64,000 nt of DNA from Alternaria dauci (Eukaryota > Ascomycota > Dothideomycetes > Pleosporales > Pleosporaceae): assembly GCF_042100115.1 (NCBI RefSeq), contig NC_091279.1, positions 496,001 through 560,000 of the forward strand. Direction: 5' to 3'. The notes beneath the pieces were generated by a model. It had not been told where the DNA came from, ran no database searches, and worked only from the letters and a program-made list of their open reading frames with translations. Positions 41,463 through 52,926 of the stretch are shown here, one piece after another (position 1 is the stretch's first letter; each line of letters opens with the position of its first letter). A program made the position numbers and the translations under genes.

Positions 41463-44400
41463 CTAAGACCGGTTGATCTGCGCTTGCTGCATACCCGGAC
41501 TTTGTTGCATCTGTGGATTCTGGGGCGTGGCGCTCCGACTAGGCGGTCGGGCGCTTAATCCGGGACTACCCGCCTGCTGTCTTGCCATCAGCCGTTGTTG
41601 TTGGACCAGTTGGGCCTGATAATTTTGTACCGCGTTTGTTTGAGGAGCGTTGGCCATGCCTCCGTTCTGCTGGAAATATTGATTGTTCTGCATCTGTGGA
41701 GACGGAGATATGCCTGGGGATCCAGCTGCTGCGCTCATTGCCTGCGTACGTTGCTTAGCCAGGTAACGGGTGAGGTGGTCGGAGGCCTGTTTGGTGACCT
41801 GTTCCGGGGTCCATTCCGGATGCTGTACCTTTAACTGGTTCTGGAATGCCAGTAGCTGAGGCATATGCCCGCTAGATAGAGGCCGTGAAGGAGTTTGCAT
41901 GTTGCCGTTGCCCTGGTTCATCCGTGGAGATCCAGCAGTATTTGACATCCCTTTCATGGAACTGTTCATGTTTCCATTCATGGCGCCGTGTTGGTTGGGA
42001 ACGGGTGCCATCATGTTTGCATTGGGAATACCGTTCATACCCATACCCTGGGTGAGGTTGCTGGCCATATTGATCTGTTGCTGTTGCATTTGGAATTGAT
42101 GCTGTTGAGTGGCGTTGAACTGGCCCCTTTGCATAGCCATGCGCATTTGATCAGGTGGGCCCATGCGCTGAGCGTTCTGCATATTGCCCTGCATCTGTGC
42201 CTGGGGAACCCCCGGCGTGCCCATCGACATGGCAGACATATTTCCGTTAGCGAAGTTGGCTTGCATTCCCTGTTGAGACTGGTGCGGCCGCGCTCCCATT
42301 GCTGAGCCGTTCTGTCCCTGCTGCAAAGGCGGATTAGCCATTTGTGGAGGAATGTTGGTGGTGCCTCCAGGTGTCCCGTTACGTTGCATCTGGTTGACAC
42401 CATTTGCCATTCCTGGTTGCGCTTGTAATTGGGCCTGCTGTCGTGCCACCATTTGTTGCTGTTTCGTATCAATAGTGAACACATGGTCAAAATATGCTCG
42501 ACTTACCCTTGCCATCATCTCCTGCGCAATGTGCCTCTGCTTGAGTTTCTCTTCGCGTTCCCACTTGAGACGACTGAATTCTTGCGGCGTGTGAACATTG
42601 TTCTTGGGTGGGGCAGGCTCATGGGCTTTGCGAAGCGCAGCAGCCTTCTGGGACTCCGCTTGCTTGTGGGCAGCAGACTCGCGTTTCCTGGCCAGTTTGC
42701 GCATGCCATCGATAATGGCGAGATGACGATTCTCTCTCCTCCTCTCCACTCGTATCGGCGTAGTTGTCGGTCTCCTGCGCGGTTGACCTGGAGTCTGACC
42801 TTGTTGCTGTTGCTGTTGTTGCTGAGCCTGAAACTGAGCAAACACAGTCTTGTTGGCCTGCTCCAGTCGGCTCTGGTAGGTGCGGAAGTACTGTGTCTTG
42901 GACATCTCAGCAGGAAGACCTTCCAGTTGTACCCAGCGCTCGAAGCATTCCCATGGCGTTCGTCGACCTGAACCGGATACGAACATTGAAGGCAACGAGA
43001 GTTGCTGTGAAACAAGAGACCAGTTGAAGGTGTACTCTTTCACCAACGCCCGTAGCTTTTGGTCCTCTTCCCATAACCACTGAGAAGGCGTGCGATTCTC
43101 AAAGAAAGCGATGGTGGGCATGTTGAATTCCGTAGGTGGTCTGAACTGATGTGCTGCTTGTAGTCGATCGCGGACATGTTTGTTTTCGGCGTTGAAAAGG
43201 GCGACATTGGTCATCTCTGGTGGCAAGTCGTTGCGACAGAACAATCGACGGCCAGGTGTGGATGGCATTGAATGCTCAGCCGACGTACCAGATCGACTAG
43301 GCGGCGAAGACGGCTCATCTTCGGAGTCATAGTCGTACCTGCTACGCTTCTTAGGCGGACCTCGAATTTGAGAGACGAGCTTTCCTGTAACGAACTTGGA
43401 CACGGGAAGGATTGGTGGTTCCGATAGAGAGAACGGGCTAGTGTCGCTAGAACCTTCGAACATGGGGTCGTAGAGAGGCAGTTCCCGGAACATGGTATCA
43501 CTAGCGGGTGTGCGATCGATCTTCATGACGACGTCGTTGAAGCCAAGAGAGAATAGACCTATGGGAGGCGTGGCATTAACGGGAGTAAGGACATCATCCT
43601 CATCACCGTATGACTCACTTTCGGTCTCATGCGTGCTGGAATGGACGAGATCTGGCGTAGGAGCATCGTTCATATCTTCGTCGCCGCTTACACGTCTGGC
43701 ACCCTTTGGAATACTGGCGTTGACTCGTAACGCTGCTTGCTCTTCAGGCGTACTGCTTACGTATTCAGCACACCATTCTGCAAAGGTAGCGGCGAGGGCC
43801 TTTTTCCATTTCCTCTCTTCTTTGAAGTCTGTCTGCATCCATTTCATTTCAAGAAGTACTTGATCCTGATGGGTAAATGGACGCTCGGGTTCGACTGCCT
43901 TCTGGAGTTGCCTCAATGACCAGCGGTTAGCATTTTGCAATTGGTATACCCTCTTGAGGATCTTGTAGTCTTGGTGTTCTCGAATCATAGCGAGCGTGCC
44001 AGCTGTTGATACCGTCTTCCTTGCAGATGCCACAAGGTCCTGCAACGGCACGGACCTAGGTGGATGGTGAGCCTGATACTTGAAGAGGCCTTCCAGATAA
44101 TCTCGACTAGAGTCTTCCGAAGCACCTTGGAGCGAGGCATAATCCTCATTGTAGGATTGCAAAGCTTTCGATGCCTTGGTCGGTGTCTTCTTAGCGAATA
44201 CGACAGTTGAGATCTCTTGAGATTTCCGACGAGCCGTTCGGGGTCGTGGAGGACTATTAGATGCCGAAAGGTTGCTTGAGCGAGGGGTTAGCATAGTCTT
44301 GGGAGCTGCCTTCTCGGCGATGATCTCGGAGACAGACTTCTGTCGGATTGCGCCAGAAGCGACACGGGTAGTCATTCGCTCGGGACGGGGCGTTGGAGGT

Positions 44401-46081
44401 TTCGGTAAGGTCGCGGGCTGTGCCTCCAGGGAGGGTACGTCGCGCATTTCGATATCAACATCAGCAGGGGGAGTTGGGTGGTCGGCAGCAGGAGAAATGT
44501 GCTGTTGGCTGTTGGCTTGGTCGGCGTTATCGCGGTCCATGGTCGAAGGCTCCGCAGCAACTGTGGTTGGCGTCGGTAACGAATCAACCGCAATATCGTG
44601 GCCAGTCTTCATTTCAACTTCTTCATCCCCTTCTGTTTTTGTCCCACGTGGAATATCATCCACACCCTCCGTCAACGAATGTGCATCCCCGACGGGCTGT
44701 GATTCGCTTAGGCGACTCTTCCCATCGCGAGCTAAACGTATTGCCTGTTCGTCCTCGATCTGTTTCTCGATATCAGGTGTAGGGGAGTCGTCCTCCCTTG
44801 CTCGGGCGTTTTCCCTTGCCTCCTTCATTCGCTTCTGTAAAGCACGCTCGTGGTCATCCTTTACTTGCTGCGCGGCGGGATCAAGGACGTCGTCGGTTGG
44901 CAAGGGTACATTGTTGCGCTCTCTGTAAGTCTCGGAGTCGGGACTAGTGTCAGGCGAGTGGTGTTGCGCATGCGGTGTCGCTTGAGAGTAGGGTCCGACG
45001 GTTGACGACGGGGAAGAGACGTCGATAGACACGTTCGTAGGTGCAATAGTAAGCTGTTCCTCTTCTCTTCGCTCTTTCTCGGCAGCCTTGTCCAACTTCT
45101 GCTCCGTCTCCGGCAGCCTAGCCTCTTGAACCTCTTTTGGTGGTAGATGCACGACGTTTGGTGGCTTCGGTTTGGCGTCTGTCGTGTCGTCCATCGTAGC
45201 AGCATTCATGTCTTCGGCAGCTGGCGATGCAACAGCACTAGGGTCAACCGTAGATGTATCGGTGGGGGCGTCATCCTGGCTTCCTATAGCCTGGACAGCA
45301 GGAGCTGCTTCAGACGGAGTCTCGTTTGCTACCTCGTCTTTCACCGTAGGGGATGCAGCACGCGAGGCATCCTTGACGCAGGGCGTGACATGGATGGTGT
45401 CACTTTGCAATGATGGTCCGGCTGACGGTAAGGTTTGCGCCGCAACAGACGGCGAGGCGGAGGCAGCGCGAAGTTGATCCTCGAGGCTTGGGGTGCCGAC
45501 AACAGGGGATGGTGACGGCTTGGTGGAGGACTTGGTTGAGTTCTGGAGCGGCAGGGTAGCAGGGGGTGGTGGCTGATGGTCAGTAACGGCCACTGGGAAG
45601 GGCAGCGTTGCGTCGTTGAAACGTCGACCTCTGTAGACGCGACCGTGTTAGTGGAATGGAACGACGACAACAACACCAACACCAGGGATCAACAGGTCTA
45701 GAGTGTTTGAGCGCGGTGTATCTTACTGTGAGATGTCATTTTCGTCAAGAAAACGACGTTCGTCCTCGTCAGGTTCGCCATAGACGAAGTCGTCTGCCTT
45801 GGGCTGGTGGCCGTTCAGAGCGGCATTGCAGCAGCCCGTGACCTTCCAAAGGGCCCGGAGATGGCGCTCCAATGTTGCGGATGTGAGTCTGGGGACATGT
45901 CATTAGCACCACCACAACACGTCAACAAAACAAAACGAGCGATTTTTCCGTGTCGCATGGCTGCACTTAGTCGAAGGGATCGAGTAAATTGCAAACGCGA
46001 TGGATAGTCGTCGACTTTGACTTACGCGGCTTCATTTGTCTTCTCCTGGCGTAAGGTTTCCCGTAAACTGTCGAGGGACAT
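41463..46081 (-). CDS. VID21: Chromatin modification protein VID21/EAF1 (NuA4 scaffold)
   Basis: Eaf1/Vid21 is the scaffold of the NuA4 histone acetyltransferase complex. Three exons (46081-46026, 45888-45727, 45630-41463; introns 137 and 96 bp) give 1,461 residues. The spliced N-terminus (MSLDSLRETLRQEKTNEAA, then LTSATLERHLRALWKVTG) and FVYGEPDEDERRFLDENDI match filamentous-fungal VID21 proteins, which supports both introns. A long acidic, Pro/Ser-rich disordered region precedes an HSA domain at about 620-700 (VLLEMKWMQTDFKEERKWKK) and a SANT/Myb domain at about 925-990 (WEEDQKLRALVKEYTFNWSLV). The last 400 residues are rich in Gln, Asn and Met, with short poly-Gln. The gene is divergent from MAK11. 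Confidence 0.94.
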
Positions 46082-46412
46082 ATGAAGACCGACGAACGGT
46101 GGCCGACATCCGTTATCCACGAGTGCCGCCGTTGTGATGAATTATGGGTGATGTTGGACGCGTTCGTTGATGGAAATGTGTTTTGCGATATGCTGAACTG
46201 ATGGGCGGGACTTGCGAGAACGTGAGGGAAGGGCTGCGCACGCCGCATTGCAGGGATGGCCGTGACAAGCCCTGCCTAGCCTGGTTCATTGGGCCAACAT
46301 TGGGGCACCAGCTGCGCCTTACTCCACCCGGCTTAGTCCTGCCGTCTGCATCAAAAACTTCTGGATCTCAAAAGACGCGACCAACTGAGTAAAACAACAG
46401 CGCATCACCAAA
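46082..46412. promoter_or_regulatory. Divergent promoter region between VID21 and MAK11
   Basis: The two genes start outward from these 331 bp, a compact head-to-head arrangement. No individual element is claimed. Confidence 0.5.
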
Positions 46413-47987
46413 ATGCCGCCAAAGAGAAAGAGAGAGGTCGCGGAGAGTGCCGCAAAGGCAAAAGCGCTGAAAAGCACAAAGGATGCAGTGGCCTCGACGC
46501 CAAAGCAGCCGGCAACTAAGGAAAATGCGATCCGCAAGAGCAAGGAAGCTGCAGCCAACGGGAAGATGGACGTGAGCATGAGCAAACTTCAAATCGATTC
46601 CACAAAACAAGACGGAGAGGCTCTCCCTGATGTCACGACTGTCCAAGTCATAACTGGCTCCTACGAGAGAGTCCTCCATGGATTCGCGGCTGCTCTTCCC
46701 AGCAGTCTCTTCACCGGACAGGACGATGATGCATCGACACCTGAGGCAGACAGGCCAAAAGTGGATTTCACCGACACATTTCTTTTCAACGCCCATGCGT
46801 CTTCCATCCGCTGTCTTGCTCTGTCTCCTCTTTCAAACGAGACATCCAAAATTACACTGGCCACAGGCAGCACCGACGAACGCATCAACCTGTACTCCAT
46901 CTCAACAGCACCGCCCGTCGCCTCTAAGCTCCGACCAAAGCTGCCTTCTTTGCATGGCGGCTCCATTACCGAGAATCCCAAGAATAAGGAACTTGGCTCA
47001 TTACTTCATCATTCGTCAAACATCACAGCCCTTTACTTCCCCACAAGGGCAAAGCTTCTAAGCTCCGCGGAAGACAGCACAATCGCCATCACAAGAACGC
47101 GCGATTGGACCGCACTTTCAACCATCAAAGCACCAATACCGAAACCCCAGGGCCGACCAAGCGGAGATACAGCCGGGCCCGGCGAGGTGCCTTCTGGAAT
47201 CAATGATTTCGCCGTGCACCCCAGCATGAAGCTTATGCTCAGTGTCGGCAAGGGCGAAAAGTGTATGCGGCTCTGGAACCTCGTAACGGGAAAGAAAGCC
47301 GGTGTGCTAAACTTTGACCGCAACATTCTGGCCGCCGTAGGCGAAGGGCGCTTTGCATCCGGCGAGGGCAGGAGGGTAATCTGGGATAAGGACGGCGAAG
47401 AATTTGCAGTCGGCTTTGAACGCGGCATCGTTGTTTTCAACATTGAATCCAAGCCAAAAGCAAAGATTGCTCCGACCCCGAGGACAAAAATTCACCAGAT
47501 GCACTACTTGCCGTCGGAGTCGCATCCGGCCACGTTACTAGTGTCTACAGAAGATGGCCGCGTACTCCTCTACGACACAACTACCACAATACCAACAGAA
47601 GCGTCGGAAAAGAACAAGGACGATGTGCCAGCTGCCAGATTGGTGGCCCAGATTGGTGGCCCTGCTGCAGGCATGACGAACCGTGTCAAGGACTTTGAAA
47701 TCGTATCCCTCTCACAAACGAGCTTCCTCATCGTCACCGGCAGCAGCGATGGCACAGTGCGCTTTTGGTACTTAAGCACAGATGAGTTGAAGAGCGATGA
47801 TGCAGGCACGGCAAAGGGTTTCACTGCAGTTCAGGTCGGCAAGCTGCTCGGGTCGTATTCTACAGGCACCAGGATCACATGCTTGAAGGCTTTCCATATG
47901 ACTGGCAAGCCTGATGCAGAGGAGGAGGAGGAGGAGATCAATGAGAAGGATGGAAGTGCGTCGAGTAGTGAAGATGACAGCGAGTAG
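46413..47987 (+). CDS. MAK11: WD40 protein of 60S ribosome biogenesis (Mak11/PAK1IP1-like)
   Basis: Mak11 is a nucleolar beta-propeller required for maturation of the 60S subunit. The single-exon frame encodes 524 residues from an ATG in context CAAAATGC. A basic N-terminus (MPPKRKREVAESAAKAKALK) could drive nuclear import. WD-type repeats begin at VQVITGSYERVLHGFAAAL and include FNAHASSIRCLALSP, TLATGSTDERINLY, KLMLSVGKGEKCMRLWNL and LIVTGSSDGTVRFWYL. The C-terminus is an acidic Glu/Ser tail common in nucleolar factors. The insert between repeats (about 400-415, EASEKNKDD) is larger than in yeast. The neighbour VID21 shares the promoter region. Confidence 0.88.
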   Translation: MPPKRKREVAESAAKAKALKSTKDAVASTPKQPATKENAIRKSKEAAANGKMDVSMSKLQIDSTKQDGEALPDVTTVQVITGSYERVLHGFAAALPSSLFTGQDDDASTPEADRPKVDFTDTFLFNAHASSIRCLALSPLSNETSKITLATGSTDERINLYSISTAPPVASKLRPKLPSLHGGSITENPKNKELGSLLHHSSNITALYFPTRAKLLSSAEDSTIAITRTRDWTALSTIKAPIPKPQGRPSGDTAGPGEVPSGINDFAVHPSMKLMLSVGKGEKCMRLWNLVTGKKAGVLNFDRNILAAVGEGRFASGEGRRVIWDKDGEEFAVGFERGIVVFNIESKPKAKIAPTPRTKIHQMHYLPSESHPATLLVSTEDGRVLLYDTTTTIPTEASEKNKDDVPAARLVAQIGGPAAGMTNRVKDFEIVSLSQTSFLIVTGSSDGTVRFWYLSTDELKSDDAGTAKGFTAVQVGKLLGSYSTGTRITCLKAFHMTGKPDAEEEEEEINEKDGSASSSEDDSE

Positions 47988-48130
47988 AGTAGACTTGTAG
48001 TTGTAGCATTAATGATACCACCTCGTTCTTGCGACTTGATCATATCGTATCAATCTGAGTAACGTGGTATACTGTCATGTTTATATCCCATCTTATCCTC
48101 CACCACGCCATCTGTATTGCCTCTTCTTTT

Positions 48131-51100
48131 CTACAAATTCATAGTAACAGTCATACTATTACTATGCACCAACAGCACAGGCGGCAACCCCTGGCATAAC
48201 ACCTCCAAATCGCTAATGTACTTGACACTCTCAGCTTCACTGTCGCACGTGCCCTCCATCGGACTAGGTAGCGTCGTGAATACCACGGCCGTATCGTCGG
48301 AATGTTGGCGAATGAGCTCGTTCAGGATAAGGTGTTGAGCGCGACAAGGCAGGTCGTTGAAGGAAAGAGGAATGGCTTGTTGAGCGGGGAAGCCAGATGC
48401 TGGGGAAGCGGTACCGGCCTCAGATCGCCCAAGGTTTGATGAAGACGCAGCGGCCGAGTGGGAGTTGGATGTTGCTGGGGTATTGTCTGCAGTGAGCTGG
48501 GTAGGTTCGCCGGAGGTTATGATGGGGTCTTGTTTGTTGGCTGTGTCGGGCTTGGGCGTGTCAACAAATGTTATTGACGGGCCGGTTGTTTCTTCCGAAG
48601 AGATGGCGGTCCGGGGAGTCGGGTTTGACGTGAATTTTGGTAAAGATTGCCGGCGCATTGGGGATGGTTTGGCAGCGGACTTTGCAGAGCGTTGCGAGGA
48701 TGAACTGGCTACACTGTGAGACTTGGATTGCTTTCCAGCACGCAACAACGCTGTGTCAGAGGTGGCAGCGTCTGGATGCGGCTTGAGTGGTGTTACGGAG
48801 TTTATGGTTGGTCTGTCGTCCTTTTGCGAGGTACTGTCTTTGCGCGAGCTCTTCCACATCGCTTTGCGAAGATCTAGCTGCCTGGTGAAAAAAGAGCTGC
48901 TTGGTGCTGTCCTCCGTCTTCTTGGAGACATTCTCTGCCCATTGTGATCGCTTTCGTCACTCGATGCATCCAGATCGTATTCGTCAAAGTTGCTGCCACT
49001 GACGACAGCCTCGCTGTCAGACGCCATTGCTTCGTCATCAGCGTCGTTCTCCCCTCTGCCAGCTGAAGATGGCTGAGTGTCGCTATCGCTATCTTCCAGT
49101 AGCTCAATAGGTATTCTTTGGCTTTGCATTTTGATTCTCGCTCCATCACCAAGATTGCTTACTGACGTCCTACTCTTGGCCTTACGCAGCATCTTACGTA
49201 GTGCTGAGAAGCGTTTCGGATTTGTCTCTTGTCTGCCATGTTGGAATGAGGCGATGGGCCAGTTGGTGACGGCTTCAAGGATATCGACAGTCTGTGCTAG
49301 TTCCTGACTAGCGCTCATATTCTCGGGTTGACGTAGTCGTTTGATATCTTGCCACCAGCGCTCGTCTTCCAGCGAGTAGTCGATATCACGACCAGTCTGG
49401 TCAAACTCACCATCATCTCTTCCGTTGATGATGACTTCGTACATGCTCAAGTCGCCAGACGATAACCAGAAAACGTGTACTTCAGCCTCTAAATTTGGGT
49501 GTACAAAGTCAGTAGGTATCTTAGATGCAGTTCGTGCAGGATAACTTACCAATGCGGAGATTACGCAGCAGTGTCGTGACGCGATCGCGTTCCTCTTCTA
49601 CATCCGTTTCGTACTCAACAAAAACGCAGACTCTCAACTTGTACATGCGTTTCCACGACGGTACGGTATGTAGAATACACCCGAGCTGGAGGATCAGCGT
49701 GTACGTGTCGAAATTAGTCGTCAGCACATTTTTGCGAACCGGCTCTTCGCCAGCAGTAGCAACCTCGGCGGACATCTGTATCGGCCACAGATCGATGTAC
49801 TTCTTTGAGGGATCTTCGATCTCAATGTCACTGAGACCAATGAAACTGAACGCTTTTTGTTTTGCGGTTGGCTTTGCAGGTGGTACTTCGAGTTCTTGGA
49901 AACCCTTCCCTATAGCGACGTTTGCTTGCAACCGCAGAATCAGGTCTTCGATCACGGTCACGTAACTGCGTATAGCAACTGCACTCTCCGGCTTCATAGC
50001 GTCTGTAGGAAGCATACTGTGAGTATTGCCTGTGACGCGTCGCCTGGCTGCTGCCTGGATTGCTTTTCGAGAGACGGGATGGTTTGCAGCCTTACTAGTC
50101 GGTCGTGATGGCTGCGGCGAAGGTATGCCAATTGAAGGCTGCGCTTGCCTCAGCTCAGGCAAATTATAAAAGCCCATGACAACAATGTTTGGCCGCATTC
50201 CCCCCAGTCCGGCACCCAGCACGAGATTGCGGGCGCCCCATTCCACAGAAGGAGATATGGCAATGTTTACAAAAGCTTTGATCCTGGAAAAGTCTATGTA
50301 CTTCGTCCAAGACTGTTGCTGTCGTCTGGCCTCTGGCACAGCTTCACCAAAGTCGTTTGAGACAATGACATGTCCGAGGACGAAGAGACCTCCCTTTTTC
50401 AATGAATTGCAAAACTGAATCAGCTTGTACTGTCGCCGCGGGTCGTTGACCAGAAGCAGTATCTGGGGTCTCCAGAACTTGACATGTTCTTGGCGTAAGC
50501 GCAGTAGGTATTTTCGCACCTGGTGATAGATGAGACCCTGGCTCACATCACCCCATGGCTTAGGAGGTGTGGTATAGTGAATCAGCAAGAAGATGATCAT
50601 GAGCAGAGCTACACAGCCTGATGCATAGAAGCCGTCAACGAAGAACATAGTTGCTCCGCACGCGACAGTCCCAATCAAAGCTGTAGGCCAGTTGAAATAG
50701 TGAAACGAGGGCCGGAAGTTCGGAGCAGATCCGATCTTGAGAAGAAAGCAGGCCAAGTTGGTGACTAAAAAGGTCATGAGATATGTCATTGTGATGAACG
50801 ATGCGATTTGGTTGATGTCGGCAAACATCGTGATTTGGGCAATGATGAAAGTAATGATGATGGCGTAGATTGGCTCGTCGGACTTCTTTGTTCCCTGACC
50901 GAAGACTGAAAGTCCCGGAATCAAATGGTCGCGAGAAAGAGCCTGGAGGAGTTTAGCTGAGCCGATAACACCCATGAGTACCGAGAACAGTGATGTTGCC
51001 ATCTCGCCAGCAAGCACGACCGCGCCGGAGATATTGGTCAGCTGGATAACGTTTGTGTTGTTGTAGAAGGTTTCGCGTGCTATCGATGCCGCCATGGCAA

Positions 51101-52339
51101 AGATGACGAGTGTGTACAGGATAAAGGTTAGACCGATGCCATATAGTGTCCCCTTTGGAATGGCTTTACTCGGGTGTTTGAGATCCCCACTCATGCTTGC
51201 GCCGGCAAGAATGCCTCCTGTGGCTGGAAAGAGAATTCCAAAGAGATCTTGAAAATTCTCGCGGTGGTGATCAACACTCCCAGCGGCGCCACGCGTGAAG
51301 TGAGGCAGCAGATTTTGGCGGAAAGTGTCCATACTGAGGCCTGTGAAAACAATGTCCTCTTTTGGATTGGTGAACGGAGGCCTAAAGACAGCTGAAAGTG
51401 GGATGCTGATCGTTGCAACTAGCAGGACAAGCAGTAGACCGTTGCTGCAACGGGCAAAGAGTCCGCTTCCGGCAAGACAGATCAGTGTGCATACCGCTAG
51501 AACCAAGGTAGCCCAAAGGAACTGCCACCAATAGCTTTGAGGCAGCCACTCTGCCATGTCACCGCCATGGCTACCGAAGTTTTCGATGAGACAGTCGATG
51601 AGACCAACAGCGTTCAGGGAAGTGTTGAAGACGGAGCCAAGATAGTAGACGATACCTATAGATCCGCCGAATTCAGGTCCCAAGCTTCTGGAAATGAGAT
51701 AATATGCTGTATCCTATGTCAGTTTAGCCAAGGAACAGTCCAAGGGTTGAACTTACCACCGCCCCCTCTGACCGTGCCATTTGTAGCAACAGCAGAGATG
51801 CTTAATGTTGTCAGAAGATTGATGGCATAGGCCGCTAACAGCATGCCCATCATACCAATCAAGCCAGCTTGACCAAGGAGAAAGCCAAATCTCAGAAACA
51901 TTAAGATGGATAAGACATTCAGAGTCACGGGAACGAAGACTCCAGCAAAAGTGCCTAGTTTGTCTGTACCTCCAACGGGTCTGGGGAAAGCGCCCGGCCT
52001 TGGTTTGGCGGTTTCGCTGGCTGCACGTCGTTTGCTGTCATTACCGTGACCCTTCCCCAAGATGGATCGCGAGGTGTGGAGGAAGCTTGAGAGCCAGCTA
52101 CTCATCCCCTCTCGAGTGGTTTCCGTCTCGCCAGTGCCATCCAGGATGTTGGCATTATCTGGATGCTGGCGTCCATTGCCTGGCAGCAACGGTGTCTCCT
52201 CATCAGGCGGCGGTGAATGCTGCACGAATGAGCGTCTGTGCAACCGCTCACTATCATCTCGTGCTGTGCGGGTTGCAAAGTTGGAGCGTGTTCTCGGCAG
52301 GATAAGCCGGCTCGTCTGGTTCGCATCCGCATCGGTCAT
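48131..52339 (-). CDS. VHC1: Vacuolar cation-chloride cotransporter VHC1
   Basis: VHC1 is the fungal member of the cation-chloride cotransporter (SLC12) family and moves K+ with Cl- across the vacuolar membrane in yeast. Exons 52339-51757, 51706-49550 and 49488-48131 (introns 50 and 61 bp) join in phase to 1,365 residues. The N-terminal cytosolic part contains PPDEETPLLPGNG. The membrane domain (about 145-620) opens with LGTFAGVFVPVTLNVLSILM and has about 12 spans (for example TFILYTLVIFAMAASIA). The C-terminal cytosolic domain includes RQYKLIQFCNSLKKGGLFVLGHV, GLGGMRPNIVVMGFYN and NLRIEAEVHVFWL, typical of the family. A Ser-rich stretch of about 300 residues follows. The gene is divergent from the AVT-type transporter. 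Confidence 0.95.
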
Positions 52340-52926
52340 GGTGTCGGCATTGGTAAACCTGGTTCAATGTTCCTGGCACGGGGTGTCACTGCGGCTCCGG
52401 TATGGTCGTACACACGGGATGCGCCAGCTAGTCGTGGATGTTGGTTTGTGAGGCCAAGACATGGACAGGACAGCTGGGAGAAGTGACGAGGAAACAGTAC
52501 CGAGAAGCGATGACGCTGCGCATACATGGCGATTCGCGAACAGTAAACTCGGTCTGCTATGCTTCACTTTAGCGGCTTAGCCCTCGCTTCACCGGGAAAC
52601 ATGCAGGGCCTAAAACGGCGTGACATGGTCATCCCGCGCGTGGGGCGCCACATCTCTCGGGCGAATCGACGAATGACTTCAACCTCTCGGCACAGGCCTC
52701 GAAGCAGCCCGTTCCAGCTTTCGTTGCTTCTTCTGCGCGTCTTCCTCTTGTTGCTGCACATATCGCGTAGCATCTCGAAGCCTCGCGGTATGCTTTCACT
52801 TGACGCTGCCATCCAAACAACCCTATAGTTTATTTTCGTTCCTCAGAAATCCTATCGCGACGGTAGACGCAGATAGCCGAAGCTCGCGTTTCTTATCACA
52901 GAGCTCAACCGCACACGCAGCCCAAC
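52340..52926. promoter_or_regulatory. Divergent promoter region between VHC1 and AVT-type transporter
   Basis: These 587 bp separate the start codons of two predicted vacuolar-membrane transporters. Short frames inside are shadows with no domain. Confidence 0.5.
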
